Shown piece by piece: positions 36,454 through 45,441 of a stretch of 64,000 bases of DNA. The stretch comes from Brevundimonas sp. (GTDB taxonomy: Bacteria; Pseudomonadota; Alphaproteobacteria; Caulobacterales; Caulobacteraceae). The notes under the pieces were generated by a model, which saw only the letters and a program-made list of their open reading frames with translations, was not told where the DNA came from and did no database searches. The translations under genes and the position numbers were made by a program. Where the stretch lies: positions 372,001 through 436,000 of the forward strand of contig NZ_JAQSDK010000037.1 of NCBI RefSeq assembly GCF_029945885.1, read 5' to 3'. Position 1 is the first letter of the stretch; each line of letters starts with the position of its first letter.

Positions 36454-36876
36454 TCAGGCCGGGCCGTTCTCGAGCCGCGGCCGCAGCGGCGACAGGTCAT
36501 AGCCGGCGGCCCGGGCCGTTTCGATCAAATCTCCGGCGGGGCGTTCGCCGGCATTGGCCAGCCCCCACAGGCAGGTCGTGCGCGTGCCACTGCGGCAGAA
36601 GCCGAGGATCGGGCCGGGCATCTCGTCGAGGGCCGCCCGCATGGCCGCCGCGGCCTCGGGGCCCATGCTCGCTCCGGTGACCGGGATGTGCCGGAAGGTC
36701 AGCCCCTCGGCCTCGGCCGCGGCCTTCACCTGCGCGGCATCAGGCTGGCCCGGCTCCTCACCATCCGGCCGGTTCGAGATTATCGAGCGATAACCCAGGC
36801 CGGCGATGGCCTTCAAATCCTCCAGAGCAATCTGGGGGGCGGCCGCCAGCCGGTCATCGATCTTGCGGATATCCAT
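36454..36876 (-). CDS. DUF442/TIGR01244 phosphatase-fold protein (Blh N-domain type)
   Basis: A 140-residue protein with the cysteine-dependent phosphatase loop FCRSGTRTTCLW (C-x5-R) at about residue 93; the family is often fused to or placed beside persulfide dioxygenase (as in BigR-regulated Blh) and is thought to act as a sulfurtransferase rather than a phosphatase. The start MDIRKIDDRLAAAPQIALED is typical of the family. It lies between the metallo-beta-lactamase (42 bases upstream) and the TauE gene, one operon. Confidence 0.86.
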   Translation of the reverse strand: MDIRKIDDRLAAAPQIALEDLKAIAGLGYRSIISNRPDGEEPGQPDAAQVKAAAEAEGLTFRHIPVTGASMGPEAAAAMRAALDEMPGPILGFCRSGTRTTCLWGLANAGERPAGDLIETARAAGYDLSPLRPRLENGPA

Positions 36877-36918
36877 AACGTCTTCCTTCTGATTCCCGGG
36901 CCCGGATCGGCCGGGACG

Positions 36919-37860
36919 TCACAACAGGTTCAGCGGCACCTTCAGATAGCGCACGCCATTGTCCTCGGGCGGCGGCAACTGGCCGCCGTTCATGTTCACC
37001 TGCACCGACGGCAGGATCAGTTTCGGCATCGACAGGGTGGCGTCGCGCGCCGTGCGCATGGCGACAAACTCGTCCTCGCTGACGCCGTCGCGGATATGGA
37101 TATTGCCGGTCCGCTCGGCTCCGATGGTGGTCTCCCAGGCGTAGGTCGTGCGCCCGGGCGGTGCCATGTAGTCGTGGCACAGGAAGACCCGCGCCTCATC
37201 CGGCAGCGAGGTCAGCCGGTGGATCGACCGGTACAGGGTGCGGGCGTCGCCGCCGGGGAAGTCACACCGGGCCGTGCCGTAGTCCGGCATGAACAGGGTG
37301 TCGCCGGGAAAGACCGCATCGCCGATCATATAGGCCAGACAGGCCGGCGTATGGCCGGGCACATGCAGCACCGCCGCCTCAAGCCCGCCGATGGTGAAGC
37401 TGTCGCCGTCGCGGAACAGCTCGTCGAACTGGCTGCCGTCGCGATGGAAAGTCGAGGGCTCGTTGAAGATCTCGCCGAAGGCCTGCTGGACCTGAACAAT
37501 CTCGCCGCCGATCGCCATCCGCCCGCCAAGGGCCGCCTGCAGATAGGGGGCCGCCGACAGATGATCGGCGTGGGCATGGGTTTCCAGCAGCCATTCGACG
37601 GTCAGCCCCTCGCCGCGCACATGGGCGATCAGGGCGTCGGCCGATCCGGTCGAGGTCCGGCCGGACGCGGCGTCATAGTCGAGGACGCTGTCGATGATGG
37701 CGCAGGCGCTCGACCCAGGGTCACGCACCACATGGCTGATGGTATAGGTGGCCTCATCGAAGAAGGAGGTGACGACCGGCCTGGACGTCGGGTCCGAGAG
37801 CGCCGCCTGCACCACCTCGGCGGCACGGTCGCGCGCGGGATCGGCGGCAGAACGGGGCAT
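36919..37860 (-). CDS. metallo-beta-lactamase-fold persulfide dioxygenase (Blh/ETHE1-like)
   Basis: Likely persulfide dioxygenase converting glutathione persulfide to sulfite. 313 residues; metal ligands in THAHADHL (about 85), the His of VLHVPGHTPACLAYM, Asp in VFPGDTLFMPDYG and the late His in VFLCHDYMAP. ATG at 37860 follows GGAG by ten bases; the frame upstream is not coding. Divergent from the peroxiredoxin gene over a 127-base AT-richer spacer holding the candidate regulator site. Its product sulfite would be exported by the TauE protein. Confidence 0.88.
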   Translation of the reverse strand: MPRSAADPARDRAAEVVQAALSDPTSRPVVTSFFDEATYTISHVVRDPGSSACAIIDSVLDYDAASGRTSTGSADALIAHVRGEGLTVEWLLETHAHADHLSAAPYLQAALGGRMAIGGEIVQVQQAFGEIFNEPSTFHRDGSQFDELFRDGDSFTIGGLEAAVLHVPGHTPACLAYMIGDAVFPGDTLFMPDYGTARCDFPGGDARTLYRSIHRLTSLPDEARVFLCHDYMAPPGRTTYAWETTIGAERTGNIHIRDGVSEDEFVAMRTARDATLSMPKLILPSVQVNMNGGQLPPPEDNGVRYLKVPLNLL

Positions 37861-37902
37861 CGGGCAACTCCATATTGGCGTTGTTTGAAGTCTATATCTT
37901 TT

Positions 37903-37919
37903 CATAGTTCGCGCAAGTA
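37903..37919 (-). promoter_or_regulatory. candidate ArsR/BigR-type site, copy 1
   Basis: On the minus strand TACTTGC-GCGAAC-TATG, matching TATTTGC-ATATAT-TATG at 43765-43781 in the other divergent spacer of the sulfur island. TTGC could form part of the -35 of the persulfide dioxygenase promoter, so binding would repress. Confidence 0.45.
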
Positions 37920-37987
37920 TGTAGTTTGTTCTGCGCGACCCGCGTCCCCTCCCCCTGGATTCGCCGCCGCGCCGCACCGGAGTGACC

Positions 37988-38635
37988 ATGCAAGACCCGT
38001 CCGCACCCTCCACCGCCGTCCCGCCGCTGCGGCTGAACGCCCTGGCCCCGGACTTCACCGCCCGCACCACGATGGGCGAGCGCAGCCTCAGCGACTATCG
38101 CGGCCGCTGGCTGGTGCTGATGTCGCACCCGGCCGACTTCACCCCGGTCTGCACCAGCGAATTCGTCGCTCTGGCCCGGCAGGCCGAGGCCTTCGCCGCC
38201 CTGGACTGCGACCTGATGGCCCTGTCGGTGGACAGCCTTTATGCCCACATCGCCTGGCTGGCCGATATCGACCGCCGCTACGGCGTGCGCATCCCCTTCC
38301 CGGTGATCGAGGACCCCTCGATGGTGATCGGCACCGCCTACGGCATGGTCGATGCGGACTCGCCGGACAGCGCCACTGTCCGCGCCACCTTCGTCATCGA
38401 TCCCGACGGCATCGTGCGGGCGATCAGCTGGTATCCGATGACCGTCGGCCGGTCGGTCGAGGAACTGCTGCGGCTGGTCACGGCCCTTCAGACTACCGAC
38501 CGCGAACAGGCCTCGACCCCGGCCGGCTGGACCGCCGGCGAACCCCTGCTCGAACCCGCCGCCGTCACCCTCGACGAGGCCCTCACCGCCGAGGCCGGGG
38601 GACAGGGCTGGTATACGCGCGAGCGCAAATCATGA
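37988..38635 (+). CDS. peroxiredoxin, 1-Cys Prx6-like
   Basis: Thiol peroxidase of 215 residues. Peroxidatic cysteine in MSHPADFTPVCTSEFVAL (about residue 47, P-x3-T-x2-C); no second conserved cysteine appears in the C-terminal domain, consistent with the 1-Cys Prx6 group; RATFVIDPDGIVRAISWYP is the usual strand. GGAG lies five bases before the ATG at 37988, so the GTG two codons upstream is rejected. Its stop overlaps the regulator gene (ATGA). Placement in the sulfide island suggests removal of peroxides or persulfides. Confidence 0.92.
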   Translation: MQDPSAPSTAVPPLRLNALAPDFTARTTMGERSLSDYRGRWLVLMSHPADFTPVCTSEFVALARQAEAFAALDCDLMALSVDSLYAHIAWLADIDRRYGVRIPFPVIEDPSMVIGTAYGMVDADSPDSATVRATFVIDPDGIVRAISWYPMTVGRSVEELLRLVTALQTTDREQASTPAGWTAGEPLLEPAAVTLDEALTAEAGGQGWYTRERKS

Positions 38636-39060
38636 GCCCGGACACCACGCCCGCCGGCATGGAGGCCCTGAAGGCGCGCGCGCCCCAGGCCGCCGACCTG
38701 CTGCGCCAGCTCAGCAATGCCAATCGCCTGCTGATCCTGTGCCACATCTCGCAGGATGAGCGCTCGGTCGGCCAACTGGAGCAGGACCTCGGCATCAAAC
38801 AGCCCGGCCTGTCGCAGCAACTGGCCGAACTGCGCCAGTCGGGCCTGGTCAAGACCCGGCGCGAGTCGCGCTCGATCTTCTATTCGATCGCCGACGAACG
38901 GGCCCTGGCCGTCATGTCCATGCTGCACGAGATTTTCTGCAAGGACCCGCGCGCCGTCACCGAACGCCTCGCCGACGAGGTGCCCGCCGCGCCCATCGAA
39001 CCGCCCCGCGGCGACCGGGCCCGGTTCGCGCGGATGGCCCCGCCGCCCGAGCGCCGCTAG
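38632..39060 (+). CDS. ArsR-family regulator, BigR/SqrR-type persulfide sensor
   Basis: A 142-residue winged-helix repressor. The HTH is in SVGQLEQDLGIKQPGLSQQL followed by AELRQSGLVKTRRESRSIFY. Exactly two cysteines occur, LILCHIS (about residue 37) and EIFCKDP (about 103), at the spacing of the redox pair in SqrR and BigR that forms a tetrasulfide link when persulfides rise. Translationally coupled to the peroxiredoxin and surrounded by sulfide genes, it probably controls both divergent promoters. It overlaps the convergent RND gene by four bases. Confidence 0.88.
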   Translation: MSPDTTPAGMEALKARAPQAADLLRQLSNANRLLILCHISQDERSVGQLEQDLGIKQPGLSQQLAELRQSGLVKTRRESRSIFYSIADERALAVMSMLHEIFCKDPRAVTERLADEVPAAPIEPPRGDRARFARMAPPPERR

Positions 39061-42000
39061 GGCACGACCTCGACCGTCTCCGTCACAGGCATCGACGTCG
39101 CCGGCTGGTCGTCGCGTAGCACGATATAGATGGCCGGAATGACCAGCACCGTCAGCAGGGTCGACGAGGCCAGGCCGAACAGCAGCGAAATCGCCAGACC
39201 CTGGAAGATCGGGTCGAACAGGATCACCGCCGCCCCGATCATCGCCGCCAGGGCCGTCAGCAGGATCGGCTTGAAGCGGATCGCCCCCGCCTCCAGCAGG
39301 ACCTCGCGCAAGGGCCGCCCATCGCCCTGGCTGTGGCGGATGAAATCCACCAGCAGGATCGAATTTCGCACGATAATCCCCGCCAGGGCGATGAAACCGA
39401 TCATCGAGGTGGCGGTGAAGGGCGCGCCGAACAGGATGTGGCCGATCACGATCCCGACCAGGGTCAGAGGGATCGGGGTCAGGATCACCAGCGGCAGGCG
39501 GAAGCTCTTGAACTGGGCGACCACCAGCACATAGATGCCCAGCAGGGCGACGCCGAAGGCGGCTCCCATGTCGCGGAAGGTCACCCAGGTGATCTCCCAC
39601 TCACCGTCCCACAGGACGCTCGGCGTGCTCTCGTCGTCCGGTTGGCCGTTCATCCGCACCGACGGTACGGGACCCGTGCCCCAGTCAGCGTCGCGGATGC
39701 GGGAATTGATCTCCAGCATGCCGTAGATCGGGGCCTCATACTGGCCGGCCAGTTCGGCCTGGATCATGTCGACGTCACGACCGTCGCGACGATAGATCCG
39801 TGTCGAGCCGGCCTGGGTCTGCGCCGTCACCATCTCGCCCAGGGACACCAGACGGCCGCTACCGCTCGCACTGGCGACCGGGGTCGAGGCGAGGGCCTCG
39901 CTCCAGGTCCGGGCGGACTGCGGCAGGCGCACGGCGATCGGCAGCGGGTCACGCCCCTCGCCGCGATGGGCATAGCCCACCACCTGGCCGGCCATCACCG
40001 CCCCGATGGAGTCCAGCACCTCGCGCTCGGAGGCCCCGAACCGTTCGATCTGGGTCCGGTCCGGGACCAGCCGCAGCCGCGGCCGCGCCACGCCGTAGCT
40101 GTCATCGACGTCGACGACATAGGGCACGGCCTTGAAGATGGCCTTCAGCCGTTCCGCCACGTCGCGCCGACTGGCGGCGTCGGGTCCGTAGACCTCGGCC
40201 AGCAGGGTGGCCATGACCGGCGGCCCCGGCGGAGCCTCGACCACCTTCAGGGATGTCCCGGCCGGCAGCGTCAGATCGGCCAGCTTCGTCCGCAACTCCA
40301 GGGCCACGTCATGGCTGGACCGTTTGCGGTCGCCCTTGGCCGCCAGGGTGATCGACAGATCGCCCTGTTCCGGCATGGACCGCAGATAGTAGTGGCGCAC
40401 CAGGCCGTTGAAATTGAACGGCGATGCCGTGCCCGCATAGGAATCGACCGCCTGGACCTCGGGCAGGGTCTGGGCCGCGCCTGCGGCCTCGGCCAGCACC
40501 CTCTGGGTAGTTTCCAGAGTCGTGCCCTCGGCCAGGTCAGCCACAACCATCAGTTCGGACTTGTTGTCGAACGGCAGCAGTTTCACGGTCACGGTCCTGG
40601 TCGCGAACATGGCCATCGACAGCAGGGTCGCCACGCCGATGGCGATCAGGAATATCCAGGCCGAGCGCCGCGTGGCGATCACCCGGCCGGCGATGTGGCG
40701 ATAGACCCGGCCCAGCGGCCCCTCATCGTGGGCGGCATGACCGCCGCCTTCCAGCGACTTGCGCGCGAACCGCACCATCAGCCAGGGCGCGATGACCATG
40801 GCCACAAAGAAGGAGAAGACCATCGCCGCCGAGGCGTTGACGGGGATCGGGGCCATATAGGGTCCCATCAGGCCCGAGACGAACAGCATCGGCAGCAGGG
40901 CCGCGACCACGGTCAGGGTCGCAACCACAGTCGGGTTGCCGACCTCGGCCACGGCCTCGATCGCCGCCTGCTGGCGCGTTCGGTCGTCGTCCATGGCCCA
41001 GTGTCGGGCGATGTTCTCGATCACTACAATGGCATCATCAACCAGGATGCCGATCGAGAAGATCAGGGCGAACAGGCTGACCCGGTTGATCGAATAGCCC
41101 ATCAGGTTCGAGGCGAAGAGGGTCAGCAGGATGGTCGTGGGAATCACCACCGCCGTCACCGCCGCCTCGCGCCAGCCGATGGCGAACCCGATCAGGATGA
41201 CGATCGACACCGTCGCCAGGCCGAGATGCATCAGCAGCTCATTGGCCTTCTCATTGGCGCTCTCGCCATAGTCGCGGGTGACGGCGACGTGCAGACCCTC
41301 GGGGATCAGCGTGCCTTCCAGGGACTCGACCCGGTGCAACACGGCCTCAGCCACGACCACGGCATTGGCCCCCTCGCGCTTGGCGATCGCCAGGGTGACG
41401 GCCGGCGCATTGCTCCAGTGGCCCTCGGCATCGCGGGACCAGCGGCTGACCCGCGACTGGGCCTCGGCGGGCCCGCGCACCACGGTGGCCACGTCGCGCA
41501 CCGCCACGGCCTGGCCGGTGCTCGAGGGCACGGTCAGCAGGCCGATGTCCCCGGTGGCGGTCAGGGTCTGACCGGCGACCACGGAGACCGCCTGACCAGC
41601 GTCGCGCACCGAACCGGCGGGAAAGCTGCGGTTGGCCTGGCGTACCGTATCGATCAGCGCGCCCAGTGATACACCGTGCAGCGCCAGGCGCGCCGGATCG
41701 GGCTCGACCCGGATCTCTTCCGGCTGGCCGCCGACGATATAGGTGGTGCCGATGTCGGTGACCTTGGACACCTCCGTCTGCAACTGGTCGGCGATCAGCC
41801 GCAGGGTGGCCTCGTCCCAGCGCCCGGCATTGGCGGCGTCCGGCGACAGGGTCAGGGTCAGCATCGGTACATCATTGATGCCCTTGACCTGGATCAGGGG
41901 CGGCACGATCCCGACCGGAATCCGGTCCATATTGGCCTGGATCCGCTCATTGACCCGGACGATGGCGTTGTCCGGATGGGTCCCGACCTTGAACCGGGCC

Positions 42001-42290
42001 ACGACCATGACCTGGTCGTCGTCGGCGAACGTATAGACGTGCTCGACGTCGGGGATCGATTTGACGATGGCTTCCAGCGGCTTGCCGACCAGCTCCACCG
42101 CATCGGGGGCCGACAGGCCCGGGGCCATGGCGATGATATCGATCATCGGCACGCTGATCTGCGGCTCCTCCTCGCGCGGGATACTGAGCAGGGCCAGCAG
42201 GCCGACCGCCAGGGCGGCGATCAGGATCAGCGGGGTCAGGGGGGATTTGATCGTCGCGGCCGTCAGCCGCCCGGAGAAGCCGAGGTTCAT
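39057..42290 (-). CDS. RND efflux transporter permease (AcrB/HAE1-like)
   Basis: Proton-driven tripartite pump subunit of 1077 residues, intact. It starts MNLGFSGRLTAATIKSPLT; TM1 precedes IPREEEPQISVPMIDI. TM4 contains the proton-relay segment GILVDDAIVVIENIAR with two adjacent Asp, and TM10-12 include GIIVRNSILLVDF. Large periplasmic loops follow TM1 and TM7. The TM4 motif with PREEEPQ places it in the broad-substrate family rather than the metal CusA group. It is last in the rhodanese-adaptor-pump operon and overlaps the adaptor stop (ATGA). Confidence 0.93.
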   Translation of the reverse strand: MNLGFSGRLTAATIKSPLTPLILIAALAVGLLALLSIPREEEPQISVPMIDIIAMAPGLSAPDAVELVGKPLEAIVKSIPDVEHVYTFADDDQVMVVARFKVGTHPDNAIVRVNERIQANMDRIPVGIVPPLIQVKGINDVPMLTLTLSPDAANAGRWDEATLRLIADQLQTEVSKVTDIGTTYIVGGQPEEIRVEPDPARLALHGVSLGALIDTVRQANRSFPAGSVRDAGQAVSVVAGQTLTATGDIGLLTVPSSTGQAVAVRDVATVVRGPAEAQSRVSRWSRDAEGHWSNAPAVTLAIAKREGANAVVVAEAVLHRVESLEGTLIPEGLHVAVTRDYGESANEKANELLMHLGLATVSIVILIGFAIGWREAAVTAVVIPTTILLTLFASNLMGYSINRVSLFALIFSIGILVDDAIVVIENIARHWAMDDDRTRQQAAIEAVAEVGNPTVVATLTVVAALLPMLFVSGLMGPYMAPIPVNASAAMVFSFFVAMVIAPWLMVRFARKSLEGGGHAAHDEGPLGRVYRHIAGRVIATRRSAWIFLIAIGVATLLSMAMFATRTVTVKLLPFDNKSELMVVADLAEGTTLETTQRVLAEAAGAAQTLPEVQAVDSYAGTASPFNFNGLVRHYYLRSMPEQGDLSITLAAKGDRKRSSHDVALELRTKLADLTLPAGTSLKVVEAPPGPPVMATLLAEVYGPDAASRRDVAERLKAIFKAVPYVVDVDDSYGVARPRLRLVPDRTQIERFGASEREVLDSIGAVMAGQVVGYAHRGEGRDPLPIAVRLPQSARTWSEALASTPVASASGSGRLVSLGEMVTAQTQAGSTRIYRRDGRDVDMIQAELAGQYEAPIYGMLEINSRIRDADWGTGPVPSVRMNGQPDDESTPSVLWDGEWEITWVTFRDMGAAFGVALLGIYVLVVAQFKSFRLPLVILTPIPLTLVGIVIGHILFGAPFTATSMIGFIALAGIIVRNSILLVDFIRHSQGDGRPLREVLLEAGAIRFKPILLTALAAMIGAAVILFDPIFQGLAISLLFGLASSTLLTVLVIPAIYIVLRDDQPATSMPVTETVEVVP

Positions 42291-43339
42291 CGGGCCGTCC
42301 CCGCCGGAGCGACGATCCGGTCACCGGCGACCAGGCCACTCAACACCTCAACCTCGGAGACCGACGGGCCCGGCGCAATCTGGACCGGCGTATCCGCCAC
42401 CGTCCCGCGCCGCACCAGACGCACATAGTCGACACCGAACCGGCTCACGACATAGGTCGCCGGAATGACGATCGCCTGGCGCTCGCCGACCGGCAGGCGC
42501 ACACCGATGCGCCGCCCGATCAGGCTGGCATCGAGACCCGACGCGTCGATGTCGGCCACCACCTGGCCGGCGTCCACGGCCGGATAGACCTGGGCGACCT
42601 GGGCCATGACGACATCGCCGCCGGGGCCGTTCGGGGTCATCTCGACCCGGGTGCCGACCCGCAGGGCCCGCGCCTGGCCCTCAGGCAGCTGCACCCGCAC
42701 CACCAGGGGGCCCGAGGTCACCGTGGCGATCGACTGGCCCGGCATCACCACCGAACCGACCGGCACATCAGCCTTCAGCACCCGACCGGCCGTCGGGGCC
42801 AGGATGGCCCCCTGGGCTCCAGACTCGGCACTGGCGGCCCGCTGGGCCCGCGCCGCTTCCAGATTACCCTCCGCGGCCCGTGCCGCGGCGGCCATCTGAT
42901 CCAGTTTGGCCTGGGCATAGATGCCGCGATCGAACAGGGTCCGGGTCCGGGCCAGGTCGGCCCGGGCCCGCTCGGCCTCGGCCTCGGCGGCCCGGACCAT
43001 GGCCTCGAACCCGGCCGTCTGCAGATTGATCCGGTCATCGCGAACGATCCCGATCACCTGACCGGCACCGACCGTCGCGCCCTCGCGCACGTTCAGCCGC
43101 ACCAGGGTGCCGCCGATCCGGGCCGTGGCCATGCCCATGTCGCGGGTCGTGACCTCACCGGCGACCGGCTTCATGTCGGCGATGTTGCGGGAAGCCACAG
43201 CGAGACCACCCGCGGCCTCGGGGACGGCCGGGGCTTCGGCCGGGGGAGTCGGGGCACTGCAGCCCGCCACGCCCAGCGCCAGGCCCAGCAGGGCCACGGC
43301 AGCGATCCGGTTCAGCCCGGGGTTCAGCGACAGCCGCAT
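42287..43339 (-). CDS. RND periplasmic adaptor lipoprotein (MFP/HlyD type)
   Basis: Links the pump to an outer-membrane channel, which is not encoded here. From the ATG at 43339 (AGGAG eight bases upstream; a GTG three codons earlier is possible) the product has 350 residues with a lipobox LGVAGC. The two half-lipoyl motifs flank an Ala/Glu-rich coiled-coil hairpin (about 110-165): GTLVRLNVREGATVGAGQVI and GAILAPTAGRVLKADVPVGS; the beta-barrel and membrane-proximal domains follow. Only 14 bases separate it from the rhodanese gene. Confidence 0.9.
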   Translation of the reverse strand: MRLSLNPGLNRIAAVALLGLALGVAGCSAPTPPAEAPAVPEAAGGLAVASRNIADMKPVAGEVTTRDMGMATARIGGTLVRLNVREGATVGAGQVIGIVRDDRINLQTAGFEAMVRAAEAEAERARADLARTRTLFDRGIYAQAKLDQMAAAARAAEGNLEAARAQRAASAESGAQGAILAPTAGRVLKADVPVGSVVMPGQSIATVTSGPLVVRVQLPEGQARALRVGTRVEMTPNGPGGDVVMAQVAQVYPAVDAGQVVADIDASGLDASLIGRRIGVRLPVGERQAIVIPATYVVSRFGVDYVRLVRRGTVADTPVQIAPGPSVSEVEVLSGLVAGDRIVAPAGTAR

Positions 43340-43353
43340 GATCTTCACTCCTG

Positions 43354-43698
43354 CTACCGGAATCCGCCGGGCCGTTCCGTCGGCAGGCCGTCAGCCTTCC
43401 AGCCGCCGATGCCGCCATCCATATGGCTGTCGACCGCCACCCCGGCCGCGCGGCAGAGGTGAATGGCCTTCAGCGACCTTACGCCGGAACCGCACTGGAA
43501 CACGACCGACGCCGGATCGGCGATTTCCGCCAACAGGGCCGGATCGAGGCTCGACAGCGGCCGGTTGATTGCGCCGGTGATCCGCTCGGCCGCGAACTCG
43601 CCCGACTCTCGAACATCGACGATCAGGACCTGCCCCGCCGCGTGGGCAGCATGAACATCCTTGGCCGAAAAAGTCTTGACGTCCTTGATCTGGATCAT
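43354..43698 (-). CDS. rhodanese-like single-domain sulfurtransferase
   Basis: A 114-residue rhodanese with the catalytic cysteine in VVFQCGSGVRSLKA (about 69) and the conserved VLIVDVRESGEFAAERI and GGIGGWKADGLPT stretches. It transfers sulfane sulfur, for example from persulfide to a thiol acceptor or cyanide. It is the first gene of the operon with the RND adaptor and permease, divergent from sqr across a 147-base AT-rich spacer. No signal peptide, so cytosolic. Confidence 0.92.
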   Translation of the reverse strand: MIQIKDVKTFSAKDVHAAHAAGQVLIVDVRESGEFAAERITGAINRPLSSLDPALLAEIADPASVVFQCGSGVRSLKAIHLCRAAGVAVDSHMDGGIGGWKADGLPTERPGGFR

Positions 43699-43764
43699 CG
43701 CTGGCAGGCTCCCGCTGGGGTCTGATTGGTTGTCGCCGAGGTCGGCAGGGTACTATTAGTTTCG

Positions 43765-43781
43765 TATTTGCATATATTATG
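43765..43781 (+). promoter_or_regulatory. candidate ArsR/BigR-type site, copy 2
   Basis: TATTTGC-ATATAT-TATG in the spacer between the divergent rhodanese and sqr genes, matching the word at 37903-37919 on the opposite strand in 11 of 11 defined positions if Y is allowed at position 3. The surrounding stretch is the most AT-rich of this region. Confidence 0.45.
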
Positions 43782-43845
43782 TTGATGTTGTAATCGTCAA
43801 GGGTCGTCGACGATCGGCGCGCCACCATCACAGGGAGCCAGGCCA

Positions 43846-45165
43846 ATGGCCGACAGCAAGAAACCCCATGTCGTCATTCTCGGCGCAGGTCTCGGCGGCA
43901 CTGTCGCCGCCTTCGAGATCAAGGACGCCCTCGGCTATGCGGCCGACGTGACCGTGGTGAACCGGGGCTCCACCTTCCATTTCGTGCCGTCCAACCCCTG
44001 GGTCGCCGTCCGCTGGCGCAAGCGCGAGGCGATCGAAGTCCAGCTGGAGCCGGTCTTCCGCAAGCGCGACATCCGCCTGCTGCCGCAGGGCTGCTCCGGC
44101 GTCCGGCCGGCCGACAACCAGATCGATCTCGGTGACGGCGGGGTTCTCGACTACGACTATCTGGTCATCGCCACGGGCCCGGAACTGGCCTTCGACGAGA
44201 TCGAGGGTCTGGGCCCGACGCCCGGCTTTACCCAGTCGGTCTGCCACGTCGATCACGCCGAGGTCGCCGCCGACGCCTTCGACGCCCTGGCCGCCAATCC
44301 CGGCCCGGTCATTATCGGGGCCGTCCAGGGGGCCTCCTGCTTCGGCCCGGCCTATGAGTTCGCCCTGATCCTCGACACCGAACTGCGGCGTCGCAAGGTC
44401 CGTGACCGGGTGCCGATGACCTTCGTCACCTCCGAACCCTATATCGGCCACCTCGGCCTCGACGGCGTGGGCGACACCCGCGGCCTGCTCGAGAGCGAGA
44501 TGCGCAACCGCCACATCAAATGGATCACCAGCGCCCGGGTGAAAAAGGTCGAGGCCGGCATGATGCATGTCGAGGCCATTGATGACGACGGCTCGATCAA
44601 GGCGAACCACGCCCTGCCCTTCACCTATTCGATGATGCTGCCGCCGTTCCGCGGGGTGGCCGCCGTCCGCGGGGTCGAGGGGCTGGTCAATCCACGCGGC
44701 TTCATTCTCGCCGATAAACACCAGCGCAACCCGACCTTCCACAACGTCTATTCGCTGGGCGTCTGCGTCGCCATCCCGCCGGTCGGCCCGACGCCGGTGC
44801 CGGTCGGCGTGCCCAAGACCGGCTTCATGATCGAGAGTATGGTCACGGCCATCGCCCACAATCTGCGCCAGGAAATCAACGGCCAGGAGCCGACCAACGA
44901 AGCGACCTGGAACGCCATCTGCCTGGCTGATTTCGGCGACGGCGGCGTGGCCTTCTTCGCCCAGCCCCAGATTCCGCCGCGCAACATCAACTGGGCGGCC
45001 AGCGGCAAATGGGTCCACCTCGCCAAGGTCGGGTTCGAGAAATATTTCATCGGCAAGGTCAAGCGCGGCGAGAGCGTGCCCTTCTATGAGCGACTGGCCC
45101 TCGACCTGATCGGGGCCCACCGCCTCAAGGAACCCTCATCGACCCCGTCCGGAGATCAAGCATGA
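43846..45165 (+). CDS. sqr: sulfide:quinone oxidoreductase
   Basis: Membrane-bound flavoprotein oxidising sulfide to sulfane sulfur or polysulfide and passing electrons to ubiquinone. 439 residues; FAD site HVVILGAGLGGTVAAFEI at the start. Catalytic cysteine candidates are in GASCFGPAYEFA (about 165) and YSLGVCVAIPPVGPTPV (about 310), with another in LLPQGCSG; the last stretch with PVGVPKTGFMIE is typical of SQR. The stop overlaps the DUF2892 start. First gene of the rightward transcript of the sulfur island. Confidence 0.93.
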   Translation: MADSKKPHVVILGAGLGGTVAAFEIKDALGYAADVTVVNRGSTFHFVPSNPWVAVRWRKREAIEVQLEPVFRKRDIRLLPQGCSGVRPADNQIDLGDGGVLDYDYLVIATGPELAFDEIEGLGPTPGFTQSVCHVDHAEVAADAFDALAANPGPVIIGAVQGASCFGPAYEFALILDTELRRRKVRDRVPMTFVTSEPYIGHLGLDGVGDTRGLLESEMRNRHIKWITSARVKKVEAGMMHVEAIDDDGSIKANHALPFTYSMMLPPFRGVAAVRGVEGLVNPRGFILADKHQRNPTFHNVYSLGVCVAIPPVGPTPVPVGVPKTGFMIESMVTAIAHNLRQEINGQEPTNEATWNAICLADFGDGGVAFFAQPQIPPRNINWAASGKWVHLAKVGFEKYFIGKVKRGESVPFYERLALDLIGAHRLKEPSSTPSGDQA

Positions 45166-45365
45166 ACCTCGACCGCGCCGTCCTCGCCTTCGCAGGCACC
45201 GTCATCCTGGTCAGCGTGGCGCTCAGCCTGACGGTGAATCCGTGGTGGAGCGCCCTGACGGTCTTCGCCGGCCTGAACCTGATCCAGTCGGCCTTTACCG
45301 GCTTCTGCCCGGCCGCCCTGGTGTTCAGGGCGTTCGGCCTCAAGTCCGGCTGCGCCTTCCGCTAG
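45162..45365 (+). CDS. DUF2892 (YgaP-tail type) membrane protein
   Basis: A 67-residue protein with two TM helices (about 8-25 and 30-50). The family is the membrane tail of the rhodanese YgaP; the pattern NPWWSALTVFAGLNLIQSAF followed by TGFCPAALVFRAFGLKSGC, with two cysteines, fits. Here it is separate from the rhodanese but coupled to sqr through an ATGA overlap, suggesting a role in passing sulfur at the membrane. Confidence 0.9.
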   Translation: MNLDRAVLAFAGTVILVSVALSLTVNPWWSALTVFAGLNLIQSAFTGFCPAALVFRAFGLKSGCAFR

Positions 45366-45387
45366 ACCGGGACCCGGCCAGACAGCA

Positions 45388-45420
45388 AAGGCCCGACCGC
45401 ATCACAGCGGCCGGGCCCTT
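45388..45420. terminator. bidirectional hairpin between sqr operon and TraB gene
   Basis: AAGGCCCGACCGC (45388-45400) pairs, with one bulged base, with GCGGCCGGGCCCTT (45407-45420) around ATCACA; CTGTTT follows. It separates convergent transcripts. Confidence 0.75.
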
Positions 45421-45441
45421 CCTGTTTGCGGACGCGGCGAC

